64,000 nucleotides of DNA from Agrypnia vestita (taxonomy: Eukaryota; Arthropoda; Insecta; Trichoptera; Phryganeidae). Every line of letters begins with the position of its first letter. Position 1 is the stretch's first letter. Both the position numbers and the translations under genes were made by a program. The stretch spans positions 24,631 through 88,630 of the forward strand of contig JADDOH010010210.1 of assembly GCA_016648135.1 (NCBI GenBank), read 5' to 3'. Below are positions 21,102 through 31,198 of this stretch, piece after piece. The notes under the pieces are model-generated. The model saw only the letters and a program-made list of their open reading frames with translations, was not told where the DNA came from and made no database searches.

Positions 21102-21241
21102 AACACTACACTACTACATTCACAACACTATACACCCCAACCATAGTATTGTAAATCTATCACTACTATTGTTCACATGCGTGTTAGTCTTGTCAGAGAA
21201 ATTGAAGTAGTAGTGTACTACTGATGTAGTAGTGTAGTGTT

Positions 21242-21283
21242 GGTCCTGAGGAAGAGACGGGTACGTCTCGAAACCGGTAGACC
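21242..21283 (+). ncRNA. Hammerhead-like ribozyme motif, best copy
   Basis: GGTC (21242-21245) pairs with GACC (21280-21283) as stem I. CTGAGGA (21246-21252) is the first core strand. One extra A (21253) follows. GAGACG (21254-21259) pairs with CGTCTC (21264-21269) across a GGTA loop as stem II. GAAA (21270-21273) is the second core strand. CC/GG (21274-21277) is a minimal stem III. T-A (21278-21279) is the expected UH cleavage site. All conserved hammerhead positions are present. The single deviation is the extra base before stem II. Confidence 0.6.
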
Positions 21284-21338
21284 GTAAATTTGGAAGTGGT
21301 TTTTACTAAGTTTAATAACATTCTGTTATTATGTCTAA

Positions 21339-21795
21339 CCACAAAGTTAATGCTTTAAATATTAATAATATTAATAATAATAATCATAATGTTTGAATTG
21401 ACGGAAAAAACATACTTTGTAGTGATGTAAGTGAGTGGGAGTAAGCTGATACTAGTGGATTTAATATTTTCCATGTTAATATAAGATCAATATAAAAAAA
21501 AACTTTGATCAATATCGAAATAAATAGTTTTATACATAAAATTCAAAATATAATCTTTACCGATGTCAATATTAAAGAGGATCAAATAGAATTATTTAAA
21601 AATTTGTAATTATATACAATTCTACAAACTAAGAAATGAAAGGAGGAGAGGGGACAATTATATACACAAGAAAAGATATACCGGCAAAAACACAAACAAA
21701 AGATTTTGATTCTTGTGACGTTTTAAAAGCAGACTTTTTCATAATAAATAAAATGACAAATCTATTATGTCTACAGACCACCAAATAAGAATAAA
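21339..21795 (+). pseudogene. LINE ORF2 endonuclease N-terminal remnant
   Basis: The frame begins MSNHKVNALNINNINNNN and later reads GFNIFHVNIRSI, the first conserved block of the AP-like endonuclease domain. It continues with KEDQIELFKN, and after a frameshift ARKDIPAKTQTKDFDSCDV-like text (IIYT..KDIPAKT) and KADFFIINKMTNLLCL. These are endonuclase-domain hallmarks of LINE ORF2. Stops and frameshifts make it dead. It is the only clear 5' LINE coding piece in the window; the rest are 3' ends. Confidence 0.65.
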
Positions 21796-22126
21796 AAAAA
21801 ACTAAACCATAAAAACGAAGTTTTTATTATACTCCCTTTCTCATTTACTAATGGAAACAGGTTTGGCGCTTACCCCACACGTTGGTCTCGAGTCAGGAGA
21901 CGTTACAAAAACGAGTAATAAAAAAAGTCGAAAAATCCAAAATTATACTATATTTATTAATTTTTTTAAACGAAAAATTGGTAGATCATTTTTATCGTCG
22001 CCACGAGTTTGTCTGCAAAGTTTCAGCTCGATTGGGTCACGAGAAAAGGGTTAAAAATTGATACAAAGTTTTTTCGACAGACAATCAAGCCAGCAGACGC
22101 TACGAGTGAAAAGAAAGGGAGTAAAA
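21796..22126 (-). mobile_element. ACTCCCTTTC-ended repeat (R), short copy 2
   Basis: It runs from 'actaaaccataaaaacg' through 'ttatactccctttctcattt' to 'gaaaagaaagggagta'. The 'gtttcagctcgattgggtca' block is the complement of that at 18825. Inverted relative to copy 1. Length about 330 bp. Confidence 0.65.
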
Positions 22127-22744
22127 ACTTTTTAATAATGAAGTAAATAAACTATTCTCGGAAATTGAATGAACAATAGTGAACTATGTGCATGCCAACT
22201 ATTTTTTTATATTTTTTTTATGTAAGCTAACACTGCTAAATGGTTATTAAGTATATTCATTAGAAATAGAAGAAACCTGCTGAAAACTACTAATTCATGG
22301 TTGGCAGGATGTTTATTAAGTGTAAAATATGTAATAAATAAAATAAAAATATATAAACAGACTTTGCGAAAACTTATGGAAGGCTGTTTGAGACGAAAAC
22401 ACGTGAAAATGTTTTTAATAATACAAAAAAAACGAAACACCATACACTTTTTGTACTGATCTTAGACCTAATGCCGGAAACAATAATTGACGTAATCCAG
22501 AAATGATTAATTAAGTGATGAATCTGGCGTCTTTGATACACGAACGCAACAGTGATCAGCGCAATTTGTTGGCAACACATCATATAGATACGTCCGCCAC
22601 TAATTACTAAATCGATACAGTTTTATCGTAGGGTGGGCACTTGGCCCTTATCTTAATTATATCGCTGAGAAATATATTGCTCAATAATATATAATAATAA
22701 GGGACCAATTAAGGACTACCATTAGTGATTTAAATATTTACATT
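22127..22744. other. No gene seen
   Basis: AT-rich. The open frames at 22207-22583 have no recognised domain. Confidence 0.5.
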
Positions 22745-22860
22745 GTAATCAAAACTCTATAGGTCGACCACAATCAAAAAATTATTCCCCAGCTTTGTCC
22801 GGTAAGAAAAAAGCGGGGAAAGTCTGCCTGGCAAACCCGTATTATAAGCCTCAATATGAT

Positions 22861-23096
22861 AAAAATGTCCTTAGGTTTTTACGGCCGTTCAGAATCTTCT
22901 GTGTATAGTTTTCTGGGATATTCTGCCGGCAATTACTGCAAGGTTGAAGGTATTCTGCAAGGCAATACTTAACCTACACTTCAACACACACCCATCACAT
23001 CAACCCTGATGATGGACCCTGCAATGGGATGCGAAACGTTGGCCAGAGAGGTCACATATACACGGCAGAATATCACAGAAAACTATAAACAAAAGA
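22861..23096. mobile_element. Hammerhead-type fold-back, 236 bp, exact 11-bp TSD
   Basis: CTCAATATGAT occurs at 22850-22860 and 23097-23107. The element begins 'aaaaatgtccttaggttttt' and ends 'cagaaaactataaacaaaag'. The left arm 'agttttctgggatattctgcc' region pairs with the right arm 'ggcagaatatcacagaaaact' region. The left hammerhead half is missing, and the internal sequence (22931-22998) matches that of the 6535 copy. The empty site is confirmed by the intact family D copy at 9640. Confidence 0.85.
23003..23043 (+). ncRNA. Hammerhead-like ribozyme motif
   Basis: CTGATGA (23006-23012), an extra T, GGACCC/GGGATGC stem II (one mismatch), GAAA (23033-23036), C-G minimal stem III, TT predicted cleavage, then GG pairing with the preceding CC as a short stem I. 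Partly degraded. Confidence 0.5.
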
Positions 23097-23107
23097 CTCA
23101 ATATGAT

Positions 23108-23261
23108 ATTCCATATAAATATATTTTTTTTTAGTTTAAAAAATATTACTTACTTACTAGATAAATTTCTTTTGTGTTCATGTTTTGCATCGTAACACAT
23201 TCTTTTGAATGCGGTCTAGCTATAGTGTATGTGTTAAATAATTTTGATGAATGTGGGGCAT
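23108..23261. other. Remainder of family D and spacer
   Basis: Family D sequence to about 23215, then an unmatched spacer. Confidence 0.4.
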
Positions 23262-23975
23262 AAAATAAAAGGCAGCAATTTCAAAAAAATATAAATACAC
23301 CACAAACTCGTATAATTCTCATATTCATAGCCAAATAGCGCAAATAACAGTACGTTTAAACATTCCCAAATACAACAAAACAGCAACACAACACCATTAC
23401 GCTCATCTAGGTATTACATTTTCTCAATAATTTACCATTGAATGCCAGAACTGAAGAACGATATATTAAATTCAATAAATACATAAAACAAATAGAATAA
23501 TACACAATCGAAACAAAAAATAGTTAGAATTTAAAAAATAACTGTTACTCCGAAAATAATTTGTATACTTGATTCAGTAATATTTATTTTATGATGTTTA
23601 CAATTCGCTACACTGTTCCATTTATTGACTTATACATACTTATCATTCATGCTTTAACATTATGCATTATCTATTCCTGTCCCTAAACACAAGTTTTAAC
23701 TTTACTGGAGACAGTTAAACAAGTATTAAAAATGTATAATATCAAAAAAAATTGAATGCAGCCATCGAGGATTACTAATTTGTAATGTACTGAATTCGAT
23801 ATTTTATAAGAAACATAGCCTATAAATTTACAGGAAACATGATTTTGAAAGAGATAGATACATAAAATCTAGAATTTAGTAGTTACATTTTAAATTAGTA
23901 ATCCTCGTTGGCTGCATTCAAAACAATTTTTTATTTTTTTGTATATTGCTGCTTTTGCTTTTATACCCCACATAT
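23262..23975. mobile_element. GGGGTATAAAAGC-ended MITE (T) with internal insertion
   Basis: The left end 'ggggcataaaataaaaggca' (23262) and right end 'gctgcttttgcttttatacc' (23948-23967) are inverted. The right part (23740-23975) shows the family palindrome: 'gaggattactaatttgtaat' faces 'aaattagtaatcctcgttgg'. About 460 bp between 23285 and 23742 is absent from other copies and bounded by similar 'caaaaaaa' words, so it is probably an insertion. No coding content. Confidence 0.65.
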
Positions 23976-24155
23976 ATACATGAAAAGGAGTATTGCCTAA
24001 TGAACCGGTTAAAAAAATCTCATTTGCCAGCGGCGACTTCTATATACTGTTTCATGATAATGATAAATTTTCAAGCATAAATGGCGATAAGGTAGTATCA
24101 AATAATGCAAAATGAGGCACATAGACAAAATTACACATAAAACTTTACAAAAATA
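23976..24155. other. No gene seen
   Basis: Unmatched spacer. Confidence 0.4.
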
Positions 24156-24159
24156 GATG

Positions 24160-24245
24160 TGTGGCTGTTCTTGGGTGGAATCGGTGAACCATTTAAGTGA
24201 TCACTTAAACCAGCCTTAAAGACAGTTCGTAAGCCCTTAAACTTC
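24160..24245 (-). repeat. GTGATCAC repeat family (M), partial copy 2
   Basis: 'ggctgttcttgggtggaatc' then 'taagtgatcacttaa' then 'gttcgtaagcccttaaac' is the complement of the family core. Confidence 0.55.
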
Positions 24246-25080
24246 AATTCATCAATCTATGAATTTAAAACTCTTGGATATTCACCTCAGTCATAAAACT
24301 TTTTTTTTCTCCTTTTTAATCCATCTTCTTTCTTTTTTCCAGACTTCATATATGCAATTTTTATCTTGTATCTTTCTTTAATTCATCTTTTTTCTTTGTC
24401 CAGATCTCGTATATGTTCATAGTTTGTTCGTAACTTAAGAATTTCACTTTTTTTTGTATAACCGAAGTTATTGTTCGCTACATGTTAATATATAAAATGT
24501 TAACTCTGTGGAAACTTGCAAGATGGTCTCTATACTATGTAATAAACATGCATAATCGGATTTTTATATGTACTGTTAGTTTCCCACGAATAAATAAAAT
24601 AAAAACTGTCTATGACATTTATTAAATATAGAAATAATCATTGACAATATTAATTTTTTTATACATATACCTAATATAAATTCGTTCTTATTTATCATTT
24701 TAAAGTTTTTGTCATTTTGAAAAACATGTGAAATTTTCAACGTTTTACATCTAATTACAATTCAAGAATACTCTCAAAAACTTTTTTTTTCAATAAATAA
24801 TTAACCTTTTTTAGTACCTTCTCTTCAATTCACTTATTTTTTTAAATACGCAAAATACGTTTGCGCAGCTTGATTTACTAGAAGATAATCGTAGTTTGTA
24901 AATTATTCTAACAATCGGGTTTAACTGATAAAGACGCTGACGAAGAATTTGACGAACACCGATTAATTGATATATTCTTCACTTCAGTGTCTACTTGTCA
25001 ATCTTCTGCACCTCCACCACAACTATAGGCATTCCCTCGTCAAAAAATTACTTGTTTACCAAAGTAAGTAAAGTAATGGA
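24246..25080. other. No gene seen
   Basis: AT-rich with pyrimidine-rich runs around 24300-24420. No supported gene or repeat. Confidence 0.5.
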
Positions 25081-25083
25081 TGC

Positions 25084-25120
25084 GTCCGTTCTGACGAAGA
25101 TACATGAAACCGATAGACGC
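25084..25120 (+). ncRNA. Hammerhead-like motif, stem II deleted
   Basis: CGTT (25087-25090) pairs with GACG (25116-25119) as stem I, with one wobble. CTGACGA (25091-25097), an extra A, GATAC with its partner strand deleted, then GAAAC (25106-25110), CGA, T-A. It is the same subfamily as the minus-strand motif at 49208, which still has GATAC/GTATC. Inactive by deletion. Confidence 0.45.
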
Positions 25121-25140
25121 AAAGTTACTCCAAGTGAATT

Positions 25141-25335
25141 AAGTCTCACAGAGACGAACGTATTTATATGAAAACATGTATGAAAGACTTTTTTTATGCG
25201 ATATCCCGGGGCTTAAAATCTATACGAGCTGGCCTAAGTGATCACTTTTCACAATGTTCAACGTTCACTAGTGTCATCGTAAGAACATCCACGCATTATG
25301 TGAGTTTTCCATCTTGTAGAACAAAAATTTTAACC
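25141..25335 (+). repeat. GTGATCAC repeat family (M), copy 3
   Basis: 'agtctcacagagacgaacg', 'gaaagacttt', 'ggcctaagtgatcact' and 'cacaatgttcaacgttcact' follow the family order. It directly follows the hammerhead-like motif. Confidence 0.65.
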
Positions 25336-25839
25336 CATTTTAGATTTAACGATTTCAGCTCATTGAAAAATAGCGAAGATGAACAAAGTTTGTCGGTAAG
25401 GGGACAAAATCCAGGCCATGTGGATTAAGTCCATGTTGGGTAATGTTGAAAAATGGGACGTGCAGCGGAATTTCAAACTTTATTTGTCGCAAGGCGCACT
25501 CCGTCTCCGAGTTCCCGAAGCGGGGGGCGGGCGTGGTCTGTAGGGTGGGGGTAGTGGGGGAAGAGGGGGGCGTCTGGCAGACCGAATTTCACTCTCTAAA
25601 CTTGGCTAATTAAAACCTGTTGGTCGGAACTGGCGCGGTATGGAGATAAAGCGGTGAGGCCGCGTACTGCTGCAGAGATCTGCGAGATGCTGGGAGATGA
25701 TGGAACAAGGACACGTGCAGGGAACCTAAACCGAAGGTTCGTTTCACGAGTGGTGTTTTTATTTAAATTACGCCAGGTTACACTTTATTGAAATAGTAGA
25801 CGCAGTAACTGTCCACACTGGCCAGCAGTCTATCTAACA
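25336..25839. other. No gene; contains a G-rich tract
   Basis: 25500-25640 is GC-rich, and 25519-25572 contains five or more runs of three to six G on the plus strand, enough for a G-quadruplex. No coding match. Short-range context resembles unique sequence. Confidence 0.5.
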
Positions 25840-27415
25840 CACTTATGGCTGTAGTGTGGTAGATAGAATAAAGAAAGGAGTGCTGAGATGGTTTGGCATG
25901 TGGAACGTATGAACGAGGAAAGTTAAGGGGTTACGTGTAGTCAGGATTTTAAAAATTCGAAAAAAAAATTTTGGTATTTTCTTAAAGAAAAATGTTTCAA
26001 AAACATTGTGTGAAAATATCAACTCGATCCGGTTATTAGTTTTAAAGATATCCAACGATAACTGTAGGGCTCTCTGCTGCCGCCCATACTGACACGCGGA
26101 CGGTACTTGAGCCGGCCGGGCTGACAAACGGGGCGATTGCTATGGAACGCGGTTTTTACCTGATTAATTCTAAGAATAATGTATGAAATTTCTTTTATAC
26201 TTCTACTTTTAGACATAAGACCCTTAAGGCTAACTGAGATTTGATTTAGTGTTAGTAATTCAGTGGCAGTGAAACCCATTAGTCGATAGGTAGTTGTGCG
26301 TGTATTATAATCATTTTCAAAAATTTATAATGAGACGTCATGAAGGTATGCAAGGAATATTAATAATTGCCAATGCATAGGATTAAATTATGGACCTAAT
26401 GCACACCGGTATGCTGAAAAACTCGATATAGAGCGCATAAAGATTGCTGACCAACGTGCAAATCAGGTCACTCGAGGAGACAAAATGAGACGTAGATAAA
26501 AAAAAAATCGACATCTTGGAGGCTTACACATCGGCAGAAGATGTATTATATGTACCAGAAATAGACGACTCTACGTAAGTAATTTTTTAAATTTTATTTG
26601 TATTAATTATTTATGCATAAAACTGTAAACGCGTTTTTCTCAAAATAACGTTTTAAAAAGCGGTGTCCACGATATTTTAAAAAGCACTCGACAGATTTAA
26701 ATGAAATTTAAACATCATGTTTTAGGCATAAAAAACTTGAGCTTAATCGAAGGATTTTTTTTTTCGACTTAAACTTTTTTTTTATAAATAATAAATGAGT
26801 GATTTTTTCCCTCAAAATTCATAATTAAGCTTTCAAAGACCGCCATTTTGCTAAATTTGAAAGAAAATAAAAAAAAGCTTCGATTAAGCACAAGATAAAC
26901 TATTAAACTACTAATTTATTTTTGTTTCATTAAATTTAGATAAACCACTAAGAAGCACTGATGGACACCGCGAGGCACTACTCGCAAAACAGGGGTCAAG
27001 AATCGAGATTCTATCGTGGTCCAGTATTAATAATTTTATTTGAAATTTTCGGTATAGTTACTTAAAATATAGTGTAAAACGTTGGTATTATGTATTGAAT
27101 CAAAACATTAAACAACAGTTCAAAAAAAATTTTTGAAAATGTATATTATTTTGCGCCTCTGACTACACGTAACCCCTTAAAAAATATATGAGGCGGGCGT
27201 TGAAGGCAACAGGAATAGAGGGCGTCCGCGAAGGACCTGGCACGATCAGTTACTACAAGTATTTGAGGATGGCCCTGTTAAAAGCCACCACAACCGTAGA
27301 ACTGTACGAGAAGATGTATGAATGTGGCCGAAGCAAAAATGGTGTGCCAGGATAGAAGAGTGCGGCGTTCAATCCTCTCTGCCTACCCCTGCGGGGAAAT
27401 GGCGCGATGGTTAAT
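25840..27415 (+). mobile_element. LINE 3' end (TTAG tail family) interrupted by piggyBac-like element
   Basis: The left part (25840-25922) reads VVDRIKKGVLRWFGMWNV-like text, with the KGVLRWF motif and MNEE. The right part (27181-27415) gives GIEGVREGPGTI and 'aatcctctctgcctaccc', ending with 'ttaattagttagttagg'. It matches the LINEs at 11115, 52060 and 59150. The 1250-bp insert sits between. Frameshifts are present; dead copy. Confidence 0.75.
25927..27176. mobile_element. piggyBac-like non-autonomous element, 1250 bp
   Basis: Terminal inverted repeats of 18 bp match perfectly: GGGGTTACGTGTAGTCAG (25927-25944) and its complement (27159-27176). The flanking TTAA is duplicated at 25923-25926 and 27177-27180. 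TTAA targets are the hallmark of piggyBac transposons. No frame inside resembles a transposase, so it would depend on one elsewhere. The perfect ends suggest fairly recent insertion compared with the decayed LINE around it. Confidence 0.88.
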
Positions 27416-27795
27416 TAGTTAGTTAGGAACTGTCAATCTCGCAATATTTTTGGAGTATGTTCAATTTCTTAAGAACACAATTACTGGATTTTTTGATAAG
27501 CTATTTTATATGGAAATTTAGATATAAAAGTGTTCGGCTGTGAACAGGGATTGCAGCCTGTCGCTGGCTGGCTTAATTGTAACTTTATACGATGTAAGTC
27601 GTATTTGTGTTATTTATCTCGCTTCGGATGAATGTCATATACACGTAAAAATAATATTGCTCCATACTCTATCAAAATATATTAGTCTCATTACAACATC
27701 TGTACAGTTTCATGTTGTAATTTCAACCATAGATGCGTGGTTTGTACTGAAGTGAAGTACATAGATAATAACTATCATATACTTATACAATTATC
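27416..27795. other. No gene; possible M-family scrap
   Basis: 27556-27600 ('tcgctggctggcttaattgt' then 'actttatacgatgtaa') resembles the M repeat core. The rest is unmatched. Confidence 0.35.
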
Positions 27796-27799
27796 CAAA

Positions 27800-28010
27800 T
27801 TTAATACACGTGATGGTCGACCACGGATGGAATCTGTGAACGTTCCATTGTGTAAAGTGATCACTTAAGCCAGCCAATAACTAAGTACAAACATAATAAT
27901 AATTGTATTAAGCCGTAATAATGCCGTAAGCCCTGTACACCCCCAAAGACTTCTATACCTACTTTCCCATATAAAATAACTCTCTGTGCGACTTCTATAA
28001 TATATCTTGG
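27800..28010 (-). repeat. GTGATCAC repeat family (M), copy 5
   Basis: On the minus strand: 'cgcacagagagttattttat' near 27985, 'agaagtctttgggggtgtac', 'ggctggcttaagtgatcact' at 27857-27876, and 'cacaatggaacgttcacag'. All blocks are in family order. Confidence 0.65.
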
Positions 28011-28635
28011 CAATATTCGTATTGGTAGAATTATTTAGACGACAAATATCTGTCTGCACATATTTGGTAGGTACTTATTTTTTATTTTTTATTTTTTAAA
28101 TAAGTAATTTTTTATTTTTTAACAAACAGACCGTCAACAGGTCATTATTGACCCTAATAGATGGTCCTACAGAGATGTTAGAGTACAAAGAGTAAATATT
28201 TTATGAACATTTAGAACATGATATAATTACACAATAAAGTTTTAATGATAAATCAATAATAACGATGTCTTAAGATAAAATAAATTTACTACACTTTTTT
28301 ATTTAAATTATCACATTATTACATTACAAAATTTTACATATTTAATGTGTTATGATGGAACAAATAAAAGAATAGGCATTAAATGCTTATGACGCATGGA
28401 ACCAAATTTAGCAAAATAGTCAAAATGATTATATTATGAATACAACATCACACAAAAAACCCAGACGATCGACTTGTTTTTCTTTACTGTTTTATTTTTA
28501 TTGCTTTATTGCATTTTTTTAATTGTAATCACCAAAAAATTGTTATGCAATGTGCTTGGACAACATCATTGACCTCTTTAAAATATTTTTACATACACCT
28601 CTTTTACCAAAAGTACTAGTACATGCGCAGTATTG
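28011..28635. other. Low-complexity AT-rich DNA
   Basis: Repeated TTTTTATT words around 28079-28122. No gene seen. Confidence 0.5.
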
Positions 28636-28639
28636 ACCT

Positions 28640-29362
28640 TCTTTAATCCTTGCTTATTAGTGGCATGTGTACGCACATTGCTAGTAATACGCATGCTTAT
28701 TAGTGGCATGTGTGTACGCACATTGCTAGTAATACGCATGCTCATTAGTGGCATGCTCAAAAACCGCCGGTTGATTTATGAGCATGCTAATATCAATCAC
28801 CATAAGAAGGGGCATCTTTTGAGCATGTGTGAACAGGCTTGCTGACGTCATTCGCGGCTAGTATCGATTATCAATGCGATCTTCTCAGTCCGCGACAGAT
28901 GAAACAAATATGGCGCGTTGGGGAGATGATAAAACATTACTTTTCATGACTTATTATAGGAATCACGAATGTCTGTGGAATACTCGGTCACCGCTGTGTA
29001 AAAATAATATAGCAAGAAATAATGTTTATGAATCTTTATTAAAAGATATGAATGATTCAAATCTTACAATAAAAATTATAAAAACTAAAATCAAAAATAT
29101 TTTTATTTATTGGTTCACTTGAATTTTCTATTTCAGTTTGCAGAGACAATTTTGAACTAGAGTTCCTCTCTACTCTATGACACGAGCATGCCACTAATAA
29201 GCATGTGTGTTTGATTGTTAGCGTTGAGCATGCTTATTTATGAACATGCTTAAAATAAGCATGCTAATAATGAGCAAATGTGTACAGTTGTTAGGGCATG
29301 CTAGTTTTGAGCATGCTAATGAGCATGCCAGTAATAAGCATGTGTGTCTGTACCTTTATAAG
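28640..29362 (+). mobile_element. Harbinger-like TIR element, copy 2 (inverted)
   Basis: The right end reads 'gcatgtgtgtctgtaccttta', the complement of the left end of copy 1 (8247-8266). GCATGC-rich subterminal arrays lie at 28660-28760 and 29185-29345. The central MADF-like reading frame is on the plus strand. The left terminus has lost the outermost repeat, so its boundary is approximate. Confidence 0.6.
28874..29122 (+). pseudogene. MADF-like DNA-binding domain fragment, copy 2
   Basis: The 82-residue frame begins MRSSQSATDETNMARWGDDK and continues LLFMTYYRNHECLWNTRSPL. Compared with copy 1 it reads through the position of copy 1's stop (TIKIIKTKIKN), covering most of the MADF domain, then diverges into AT-rich sequence and ends. 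The two copies differ by only a few residues over 65 positions, so they derive from one recent parent or have been under constraint. The catalytic transposase is absent. Confidence 0.6.
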
Positions 29363-29815
29363 ATTTATGGTAGGAGGGAGACAAAAAAATAATATATATT
29401 TCGGTCTTACGCCAAATTTTTGCAATTTTCCATTATTTTGCAAAGTTTGTTGTTATTTATTTTATTTATTGGCAAGCATCTCTCTCGAGTATGCACGCAG
29501 GCTGTACTGAAATGAGCCATGCTTAGCCAGAATTTTTAAAAAATAAATAGGAAGAGAATAATATATATCTCCTAATATTTCTATCACGATTATTATCATT
29601 CTATTCAGATTTTAATTAACATTAGTCTAACACCCGTGTAAAATCACTGGACATGATAATTGCAGGAAAAAAAACATATGTTTTTTTTAAATGAAATTTT
29701 TCGCTCAAACCCAAATGTAATAAAATAATAATATAAAAATTTCAAGACCGTGGTGGGGCAACCCTTCACGTCATTTCGCGTCACACTCTGTTTATCTAAA
29801 GTTGAAATTCCAGTA
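29363..29815. other. No gene seen
   Basis: AT-rich. No recognised feature. Confidence 0.5.
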
Positions 29816-29817
29816 TA

Positions 29818-29878
29818 ATTCAGGCAAGTTACGGACGTCACGACCGACAGACAATGAAATTACTATATTTAGAGTTTA
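29818..29878 (-). repeat. Helitron-like repeat fragment
   Basis: On the minus strand 'agtaatttcattgtctgtcg' then 'gtgacgtccgtaacttgcc' matches the 5' part of the repeat at 62085 and 62595. Confidence 0.4.
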
Positions 29879-30245
29879 TTTTTTTTTATTATTCATTATT
29901 AAATTTATACATATTTTCTATTATCATAGAACGTGCCAAGCCTTATACAGCTTGTCAGCTTATTTAGTTATATGTATAATTTACAAAGGATAAAATATAT
30001 ATATAAAAAATAATAATATTATATGAACATAACAAAACTTAAAAATAAACTTGGTAGTGACACTAGGTATCAGATAATATATAAAAATGTAAAAAAGTAA
30101 AAGATAATAATATCATATGAAAATAACAAAAATTAAGTATAAACTAAGTGATGAGACTAGGTAACCGATCGAGATAATAAAAAAACATGAACATGAATCA
30201 CTGGGATCAAGATGCATAAAAAATCATGGAACATCTCAAAGTAAA
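29879..30245. other. Low-complexity AT-rich DNA
   Basis: Two similar 'ataacaaaa.ttaa' segments (30030 and 30125) suggest a local duplication. No gene. Confidence 0.4.
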
Positions 30246-30249
30246 AAAA

Positions 30250-31198
30250 AAAAGGCATTGAGGCCAACAAACTTGAGTCCCGACGGAAAATATCCGATCT
30301 CGTTGTGCTACACAAGATTCTCAGCGGAGCTATTTATTCTCTCTCTCTATCTGATATAAATTTGCATGTTAAACCCTGTATAAGAAACCCGGAGTTCTTT
30401 AGAATAAGCCAGCACACTAATAATGTCGGTTACTTTTCTCCCATCACAAGGTTGTGTCGCACATATAATTTGTCAATGTATATTATAGATATCTCACAGA
30501 GACGAAACTGTATTAATTATGGGGAAGTAGGTATAGAAGTCATTTGGGTGTAATAGGACTTATGACCTATCTTTTTATGGTTGGCTTAAGTGATCACTTT
30601 ACACAATTGTAACATTCGCCATTTCCACCCATGATAGATACAATTGTGTAAAGTGATCACTTAAGCCAACCATAAAAAGATAGGTCATAAGTCCTATTAC
30701 ACCCAAATGACTTCTATACCTACTTTCCCATAATTAATACAGTTTCGTCTCTGTGAGATATCTATAATATACATTAATTGATTAATAATGTCTCTATGAC
30801 ATAAATCCAGCACTGTTCTGGAAGATTTGAACAAACTCAAAATATTCTGATATAATTTGTATTGTGCTGACCCTAACATTGATGCTGATATTCTTGCAGA
30901 CACCTTATCTTCGTTCAAAAACTCACTCATACACAATATCCATTTTCAAAACGATGACCTGAACCTATAGATCCATTAAATCAATTATTTTTTAAATACT
31001 AATCGCACTACATTCAAATACTAAATATACAGTACACATAAATGGATATGTAAAATATACTTAAATGCAAAAATACATGTTACTAGAGCGTGCCGAAGAC
31101 ACTTGTAATTGGGATAATGGGCATAGTCTTCACTATAATGTTTCTTATCAGAGTATCATGTACCTATTATCCTGTTAGTGTCTCTAATAAATAAATAA
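30250..31198 (+). mobile_element. LINE 3' end with nested palindrome
   Basis: The frame GIEANKLESRRKISDLVVLH, KILSGAIYSLSLSDINLHVK, then FRISQHTNNVGYFSPITRLC and RTYNL is a jockey/CR1-like ORF2 C-terminus. It is interrupted at 30474 and resumes at 30861 with the segment that reads YCADPNIDADILADTLSSFK and ends in a stop near 30970. The 3' untranslated region and (TAAA)-type tail end at about 31195. A second copy lies inverted at 39797-40165 without the insertion. Confidence 0.8.
30474..30849 (-). mobile_element. M-family palindrome inserted in LINE, 11-bp TSD
   Basis: ATATAATTTGT is duplicated at 30463-30473 and 30850-30860. Inside, 30474-30614 and 30638-30775 are near-perfect inverted copies of the M repeat (about 138-bp arms around a 20-30 bp loop). 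A single-copy flank 'gtctctatgacataaatcc' (30790-30808) follows. The uninterrupted LINE at 40130 shows the empty site. Either the palindrome arose at insertion or a preformed inverted duplicate moved. Confidence 0.85.

Larger units (their letters stand above)
21014..21338. mobile_element. Hammerhead-type fold-back, inverted pair
   Basis: The arms 21014-21120 and 21222-21338 are inverted copies: 'aacagaatgtta', 'gtaaaaaccact', 'gagacgtacccgtctctt' and 'ggaccaacactacactac' all recur as complements. Each arm contains one hammerhead-like motif pointing outward. The centre (21121-21220) is unique. I could not identify a target duplication. Confidence 0.75.
22745..23215 (-). repeat. Repeat family D, copy 2 (interrupted)
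   Basis: This is the reverse complement of 9640-9845, split by the hammerhead element at 22861-23096. Removing that element and one target duplication restores the continuous family D sequence ('ataagcctcaatatgat' joined to 'attccatataaa'). Confidence 0.7.
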
